From Reticulascus tulasneorum (Eukaryota > Ascomycota > Sordariomycetes > Glomerellales > Reticulascaceae), in NCBI GenBank assembly GCA_001557505.1, contig LSAX01000004.1, positions 1,116,001-1,180,000 on the forward strand: DNA of 64,000 bases, read 5' to 3'. Shown piece after piece: positions 58,225 through 64,000 of the stretch. The notes under the pieces were generated by a model. That model saw nothing but the letters and a program-made list of their open reading frames with translations, had not been told where the DNA came from and ran no database searches. The position numbers and the translations under genes were made by a program. Each line of letters begins with the position of its first letter. Within the stretch, counting starts at the first letter, position 1.

Positions 58225-61200
58225 ATGTCTTTGAAGCGCTTGGCGCGACGGTTCAAAGGTCAGACCGCTCAGCCTGAGTTCGATTCGGTTTCGCAGTCTA
58301 CACCACATACAGTCATCCGCTGCCCCCAGGGGCTAGAGATAGTCTCCGAGGGCCATGCTCCTGTCGTTGAGTAGGCCATTCCCTGCACGTCATTGTCCAC
58401 TTCTCTTCACTCTAGACTAACCTTGATTCGTCAGTATTGTCGCCGTTCATGGTCTCAACGGCCACCGAGACAATACATGGACAGCTACCAACGGTGTCAA
58501 CTGGCTCCGTAATCTCCTCCCGAATGACTTACCCCACGCCCGTATCCTTTGCTGGGGCTATGATGCCAAAACGCACGCTAGCTCTGGTGTGAGCTATCAA
58601 TATATATATGATCATGCCAGGACCCTAGTGTCGGACCTATGTAGAATGCGGTCACTGACGGATGTGAGTCTCGATTGAAATGTGATGCTCTTACCATACG
58701 GGTTGCTGAAAAGACATAGACCCGGGAACGACCCATCATATTCGTGGCGCACAGTTTGGGAGGCATCGTCGTAAAGAGTGTGAGTGGATTCAACTTCGAG
58801 ATATGGCTAATACTCAACATCATAGGCCCTCATCCATTCGGACGCTTCCCGCCAAGGCGCTCTACAGGAACACCGATCAGTAAAGGTCTCGACGCATGGC
58901 ATCTTCTTCATGGGCACTCCTCATCAGGGTGGCAATGGTGTTCAGCTAGGACGCGTACTTGCAAATGTAGCCTCTGTCTTTATAAATGCGGACGATCGGA
59001 TCCTCAAAAACTTAGAAAGGAACTCCGAGTGGTTGCAGCAACAGCTGGGGCAGTATGGCCCAATTAGTGGGGAGTTCGAGACTAAGTTCGCGTACGAGGA
59101 GTACGAGACTCCAACAGCACTGGGCCACAAGATCATGGTTTGTATTCCTTATTCTCTTCCTTCGCATTGGCAGCTGAGTTTCATGCACAGGTAGTGCCAA
59201 AAGAGTCCGCTGTTGTGCCTGGCCAGGCTGACGCTGAGCCGATTGTCATTCACGCAGACCATAAGAACATGGTCAGGTTTACTTCAAAGGATGACAGCGG
59301 CTATAAAACAGTCTCGGAATATCTACAGCTCATGATAAAAAGCGCAGGGGATAATATTCGGTCGCGGTGGGAGGAGGAGGCGAGGAAAAACGAGGGTAGG
59401 TGCCGGTGAAGCTTTGGTTTGTTTAGCATCCGGTTAACTATTCATGTACCAAGTGCAGAGCCTAGTGAGTTTTCACTCGCTCTCGACTTATCGGAAGCCA
59501 AGGACGTGTCCCATTTCGTGGCAAGAACAGAAGAGCTTGCACAGATGCATGAGATCCTCGGTAAGACCGGATGGCGCCGTACTGCCGTCGTGCACGGCCT
59601 AGGCGGGATGGGCAAGACTCAGCTGGCGGTAGCCTACATCAAGCGCCATCATACCGACTATACTGGCACTATCTGGCTGAACGCGCGAGATGAGATGTCG
59701 CTAAAGCAAAGCTATGCGCGAGTGGCCCAGTCAATACTCCGCCAGCACCCGTCGGTAGTCTATTTGAAGAACGCTGTGGCGAGTCAAGATCTTGATGAGA
59801 TTCTACAGGCTGTCAGACGGTGGCTGGATGAGCCAAAGAATGGCCGCTGGCTCATAATTTACGACAATTATGACGAACCCAAGCTAGATGGCCAACAAGA
59901 CATCGAGAAAAGTGTCGGAGGTTCTTCGGAAGGGCAATTCAATAGAACAAGTCCGGAGGAGTTGCAGGCCTCAAATGCTTACGACATTCGGCCGTTCCTC
60001 CCCGGTACTTACCACGGAGCCATTATCATAACCACACGATCATCAAGTGTCAAATTAGGCCAGTCAATCCGACTAGGCAAGCTAAGAAACCTCCACCACA
60101 GCCTTGAGATCCTCGCCTCTACATCGAATCGACAAGGGCTTGAAGACAGTAAGTTGTCCAGAGCCACGGATCGCGATAAATGACAACTGATCGCAATATT
60201 TAGCTGCTGCTGCCATTGAAGTTGCCGAGCTTCTTGAAGGACTTCCTCTTGCTCTCTCGACTGCTGGGGCCTACCTCGATCAGGTATCAACGACGTGGGC
60301 TGAGTACCTTATACTCTACCAAGAGTCGTGGTTGCGACTACAAGTTGAGAGCCCACAACTTCTGTCATACGAATTTGCCATGTACTCTACCTGGGACATC
60401 TCATACGCCCACGTCAAGCGACAGAATCCGGCGTCAGCAATGGTGCTCCATCTGTGGGCGTATCTCGACAACGAAGACCTGTGGTACGAGTTACTACGGG
60501 AAGGCCAAGCAGACTCAGCACTGTGGCTGAAAGAAATTACGGAAGACAGACTTTCCTTCGATCGGACTATGCGGGTACTATGTGACCACGGGCTTGTAGA
60601 AGCGGATCCGCCGACAAAAGTGTGCAGAGCAGAATCACGTGGATATAGTACACACGAGTGCGTGCACTCGTGGATAAAATACGCACTGACCAAGGGAACA
60701 GAGACAGAGATGATAGGGCTGGCGATGAGATGTATAGGATCGCATGTGCCAGTTGATGATGACGGTGAAGATGCAAATTGGTGGGGTGCAGCGGCAACTC
60801 CTGAAGCATGCGGATACATGCTTAGGAATAGCGGCAAAGGAAATAGAGCTGCAACATCGAGACGCGTGGGTTTTAGAGAGTCTAGGCTACCTTTACCATA
60901 AGCTAGGCCGTCTCGACGATGCAGAGACCTACTACGAACGAGCACTTCGACGCGACGAGAAGGCATGGGGACCAGAGCACCTATCAACCCTTAGTACCGT
61001 CCATAATATGGGTCTCCTTTATTATGAGTCAGGGCGTCTCGAGGATGCAGAAGCCATGTATAAGCGAGCACTTGGAGGTTACGAGAAGGCGTGCGGACCA
61101 GAACAAGTGTCGACACTTAATATCGTCAATAATCTAGGCATCCTCTATGCAGTACAAGACCGCCTCGACGATGCAGAGGCCATGTATAAACGAGCACTTC

Positions 61201-61670
61201 GAGGTTACGAGAAGACATGGGGACCAGACCATTTAGTGGCACTTGATACCATCAGTAATCTAGGCAACCTTTACTTTCTCCAAGGCCGTCTCGAAGATGC
61301 AGAAGCCATATACAACCGAACTGTTCGTGGTTACGAGAAAGCATGGGGACCAGACCACATATCAACACTCAAAACCATCCATAATCTAGGAATACTTTAT
61401 GCGACCCAATGCCGCCTCGACGATGCGAAGGCTATGTTCGACAGAGCACTTCAAGGTTACGAGAAGGCACTAGGAACTGAGGCAATCAAGACATACCTGC
61501 CAGCACTCAATTCTCTTGAGAGCCTCGGTCTTCTATTCAGTAGGTTACACAAGACAGAGGAAGCTCGAGCGTATCTTCTTCGCGCCGAGGCAGGACTTCA
61601 ACGCGTTTTCGGACTTCAGCATGAGCGGTGTACAGAAATCGCAGTTGTTCTAGCGCGTCTAGAGGAATAG
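58225..61670 (+). CDS. Alpha/beta-hydrolase - NB-ARC - TPR NLR protein (apparent frameshift near 60784)
   Basis: Phase-consistent exons are 58225-58370, 58435-58663, 58720-58779, 58826-59137, 59191-59395, 59459-60148 and 60204-61670. The N-terminus is a SesB-type alpha/beta hydrolase: strand IVAVHGLNGHRDNTW and nucleophile elbow AHSLGG with Ser about 137, then FFMGTPHQGGNG. An NB-ARC ATPase follows: FVARTEEL, P-loop GLGGMGKT (about 364-371), Walker B-like WLIIYDNYD and ITTRS, then GLPLAL. The C-terminus has about six TPR repeats of 42 residues (GRLDDAETYYERALRGYEKAWGPDH type). Between NB-ARC and TPR the frame breaks: a run of four G at 60783-60786 appears one base too long, since the next in-frame stop truncates the protein before the repeats while the continuing TPR frame is intact for about 300 codons. 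Known relatives act in incompatibility; this copy may be inactive or mis-assembled. Confidence 0.82.
60905..61495 (+). repeat. TPR-coding repeat array, 126-bp units
   Basis: Consecutive 126-base units share blocks such as CGTCTCGACGATGCAGA, TATAAGCGAGCACTTCGAGG and TACGAGAAGGCATGGGGACCAGA. Similarity between neighbouring units is high at the DNA level, as in other fungal NLR repeat arrays subject to unequal exchange. Confidence 0.8.
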
Positions 61671-62423
61671 GACCAAACAGTTCCTTTGCTTCTTACAATC
61701 GTATGCATAAAGATCGAAAGACAGGCTCATTGCACCAATAAGGATTCCAATGTGACACTCTTCACAGCGCTTTGGGTGATGTCACCAAGGGTCCAAGTGC
61801 TCATGCCTCATTCTATCCGGACTATGGCCCGGCTGTCGAGTCAAGTGCGCATTTCACAAGTTCTGTCTCTTACATACCTTTAAATCATGGACCATGAGTG
61901 TGAGGTGATGTCTGTGAGCGGCCGCTGGAGAGAGACCTGGACTAGATCAAATTTCAAATGCTGAGAGAGGGTCTGACATGAAGGAAGGCTTGGGCGAGAA
62001 ATTCTTCCGTCTAGCGGGCAAAATTAATTCGCCGTGCAAATCTAAGCAGTACATCTATTAAGAAGAGATTCAAAGTTGAGGAGTGAAAGTCATGCATCTG
62101 GATGTCCTCTGCGGAAGAGCTCCACATTCCCTCTTTAGGGGGGGCGGAGGCTCGAAACTCCACGTCACTGCACCCAATCGCGCCGATCCATTAAAGATCG
62201 GGATTCCCGCCAACCAGGAGCGGGATATTAACCGCAAGCAACTTCAATAGCGGTGCTAACCAGTAAGAGGGGTGTGGCCGGTGAACACCCGTTGGCGGGA
62301 TGGTGTTCTTTAGCCGCACCGACGGCTGGTGATGAGAAGCCAAAATTGACTTAAATATGGCTTCGCCGCCATCAACAACATGTCTTCAGGCCCTACAGTT
62401 CTCGATCCAACTATCACGCAAAT
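61671..62423. other. Intergenic region and probable esterase promoter
   Basis: About 750 bases with no supported gene. The right half is GC-rich with short inverted elements (CCCGCCAACCAGGAGCGGG around 62208-62226) and a TTAAATAT run about 70 bases before the esterase start. No binding site is proven. Confidence 0.4.
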
Positions 62424-63359
62424 ATGCAGGTTCCCAGAATTCGTAGGCTCCTCGGCGCCGTGGCGTCCCTGTTACCAGTCCTTGTCTCGGCGGCTTCACT
62501 GCAACACATCACCGAGAACTTTGGACCAAATCCCACGAACGTGAGCTTCTATCTTTACGTTCCAGACAAGGTTCAACCATCCGCCCCTCTAATGGTCTAC
62601 CCACATTGGTGCCACGGAACAGCTCTCGATGCCTTTAACAACAAGCCGTGGAAGTCTGTCGCGGACAAACTAGGTTTCATCACCATCTACCCCTCCACAC
62701 CTTGGACTGCAGACTACTGCTGGGATGTCTCCTCGCCCCAGACGCTTACACACGACGGCGGTGGTGATTCCCTCGGTATCGCAAGCATGGTTCGCTGGAC
62801 GCTCGCCAAGTACGATGTTGATCCAGACCGCGTCTTCGTCACAGGCGTCAGCTCCGGCGCCATGATGACCAACGTCCTCATAGGCTCCTACCCCGACATA
62901 TTTGCAGCTGGCTCTGCCTTTGCCGGTGTTCCATTTGGTTGCTATGCCGCGAACGGTTACGCAGTCTGGAGCGACGCCTGCGCCAAGGGCCAGGTCACGC
63001 ATACAGCTGCAGAATGGGCCTCGATTGTCAAGGCTGCGTACCCAGGGTACACAGGCCCGAGACCGAAATTGCAGGTCTTACATGGCGATTTGGACGACGT
63101 GTTGAATGTGACGAACTACTATGAGGAGATCAAAATGTGGACGGCCGTGTTGGAAATTGAGGCCAGTGCCACCGCTGTAGAGAAGGATACCCCGCAGACA
63201 GGGTGGACGAAGAACGTGTTCGGCGAGAAGGGGTTATTTGAGGCTTTCCTGGCACGGGGGGTGACGCACAATATTCCGGACCAGGTGGATGAGGTTATTC
63301 GTTTCTTTGATCTAGATTGCATAGGTGGTGCGTGCTTCTCGAGGAAATCACTATTGTAG
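62424..63359 (+). CDS. Secreted CE1-type esterase (acetyl xylan / feruloyl / PHB-depolymerase family)
   Basis: A single exon of 311 residues. A signal peptide occupies about residues 1-23 (LLGAVASLLPVLVSAAS). The catalytic core follows the CE1/PHB-depolymerase pattern: VYPHWCHGTALDAF oxyanion-side loop, YPSTPWTADYCWD, and nucleophile motif TGVSSGAMM with Ser about 144. The acid loop is VLHGDLDDVL (Asp about 222-225), with the catalytic His near RGVTHNIPDQ (His about 282). Family members lacking a carbohydrate-binding module release acetyl or feruloyl groups from plant xylan; which substrate applies cannot be told from sequence. Length is typical of a module-less enzyme, and conserved cysteines (about 63, 99, 173, 186, 299) suggest disulfides. 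No disruption is seen. Confidence 0.9.
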   Translation: MQVPRIRRLLGAVASLLPVLVSAASLQHITENFGPNPTNVSFYLYVPDKVQPSAPLMVYPHWCHGTALDAFNNKPWKSVADKLGFITIYPSTPWTADYCWDVSSPQTLTHDGGGDSLGIASMVRWTLAKYDVDPDRVFVTGVSSGAMMTNVLIGSYPDIFAAGSAFAGVPFGCYAANGYAVWSDACAKGQVTHTAAEWASIVKAAYPGYTGPRPKLQVLHGDLDDVLNVTNYYEEIKMWTAVLEIEASATAVEKDTPQTGWTKNVFGEKGLFEAFLARGVTHNIPDQVDEVIRFFDLDCIGGACFSRKSLL

Positions 63360-63714
63360 GAGCTATTTTTTCTGAGGAGTCTTTAAAAAGATATTGTACG
63401 CTGTCTCTAGATGCAATGATCAGCTTACCAGTCACATGGACAGAAGATCTTGAGCTCTATTTCAAGACTCAGAATTATGCTCCACAATTCCAAAATGCTG
63501 TATGACACTTCAGGTGATCAATGCCAGCTAGATTCGGCTGTTTTCAGCGTCCTACACCTCTCTTCCCTCGATTTGACTTGGATAGCACGTGGAGCACGCG
63601 GCCCAAATGGAAAGTTAGGGTATGGTAGGAAGCGTGCGTTTGCTATGGGTGATTATCCAGGTCTGCAGCTGGAACTTTGAGCTATTTATGCTCAGTAACC
63701 ATTCTTGTCCAGCC
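63360..63714. other. Short intergenic region between convergent genes
   Basis: About 350 bases with the 3' ends of the esterase gene and of the partial minus-strand gene. Nothing else is seen. Confidence 0.5.
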
Positions 63715-64000
63715 TCATGCCCGATAGCTCTCGGACCAAAACGCTCTATTCTCGCTCACGTACTGATGCTGGCCTAGGTCCCGAAGCTCGGTGAGCGGGT
63801 AACGGACAGATGCCTCGCGGCCCGGCCCTGTCTTGAACGTCAGATTCGGACACTTACACATGATTGCCTGCGTTGGGAATGATTAGCGGCGCAAAACGAT
63901 TGGAAGCAAGACCATGCTATTTCGGTACCAGTGGCCATCACATGTACCCGTACGATCCGCTTCATTTTTTCATCACCAACAAAAACTTCGGGCTGACCAA
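63715..64000 (-). CDS. 3' end of an unidentified gene, cut by the window edge
   Basis: On the minus strand an exon entering from the right edge (64000-63948, reading GQPEVFVGDEKMKRIVR) is followed by a GTACAT...CGCAG intron. A last exon (63867-63715) encodes 50 residues ending YPLTELRDLGQHQYVSENRAFW plus five residues and a stop. Phases agree at the junction and the residue composition is protein-like, so I take this as a genuine C-terminus. The fragment is too short to assign a family. Confidence 0.55.

Overview
The window looks like nuclear DNA of a filamentous ascomycete (Pezizomycotina). Short GT-AG introns of about 50-100 bases with CTAAC/CTGAC-type branch sites interrupt most genes. Families typical of this group are present: fungal STAND/NLR proteins, a HET-domain protein, small cysteine-rich secreted proteins, a CE1-type esterase and a Dcr2-type phosphatase. 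I see no prokaryotic operons, CRISPR arrays, rRNA or tRNA genes. The species cannot be named from sequence alone. All gene models are hand-spliced: I checked reading phase across each junction, but no transcript evidence was available.

Layout. 1-9.4 kb is mostly housekeeping: a secreted Thr/Val-rich protein at the left edge, a DCR2-like metallophosphatase (2.2-4.0 kb), a SAP-domain RNA-binding protein (5.8-6.7 kb) and a small membrane protein (9.0-9.4 kb). 9.4-15.2 kb is a long gene-free stretch leading into a 1525-residue, mostly disordered protein with a C-terminal methyltransferase-like domain (15.2-19.8 kb).

From 21 kb to 62 kb the window becomes an accessory region of the kind linked to non-self recognition. 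It holds a complete NACHT-WD40 NLR (21.5-25.7 kb), a decayed APH-type kinase (27.8-28.8 kb), a very large gene ending in a CorA-like membrane domain (29.2-34.3 kb), a HET-domain protein (43.6-45.8 kb), a NACHT NLR without C-terminal repeats (53.5-57.0 kb) and, head-to-head with it, an alpha/beta-hydrolase-NB-ARC-TPR NLR (58.2-61.7 kb). Between them lie several small secreted proteins (26.5, 42.1, 46.0-47.0, 48.6-48.9 and 51.5-52.7 kb), a histidine-acid-phosphatase relative (38.4-39.8 kb) and two membrane proteins (35.4-36.3 and 37.6-38.2 kb). The right end holds a secreted CE1-type esterase and the 3' end of another gene.

How they may work together (inference): NLR and HET proteins are intracellular sensors and cell-death executors in fungal heterokaryon incompatibility or immunity. 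Three NLRs of different architecture, a HET protein and fast-evolving secreted proteins within 40 kb suggest an allorecognition/defence island. Apparent single-base frameshifts, all in or beside short G runs, occur in three of the genes (about 28405, 30585 and 60784). They are either real inactivating mutations, which are common in such islands, or assembly indels.
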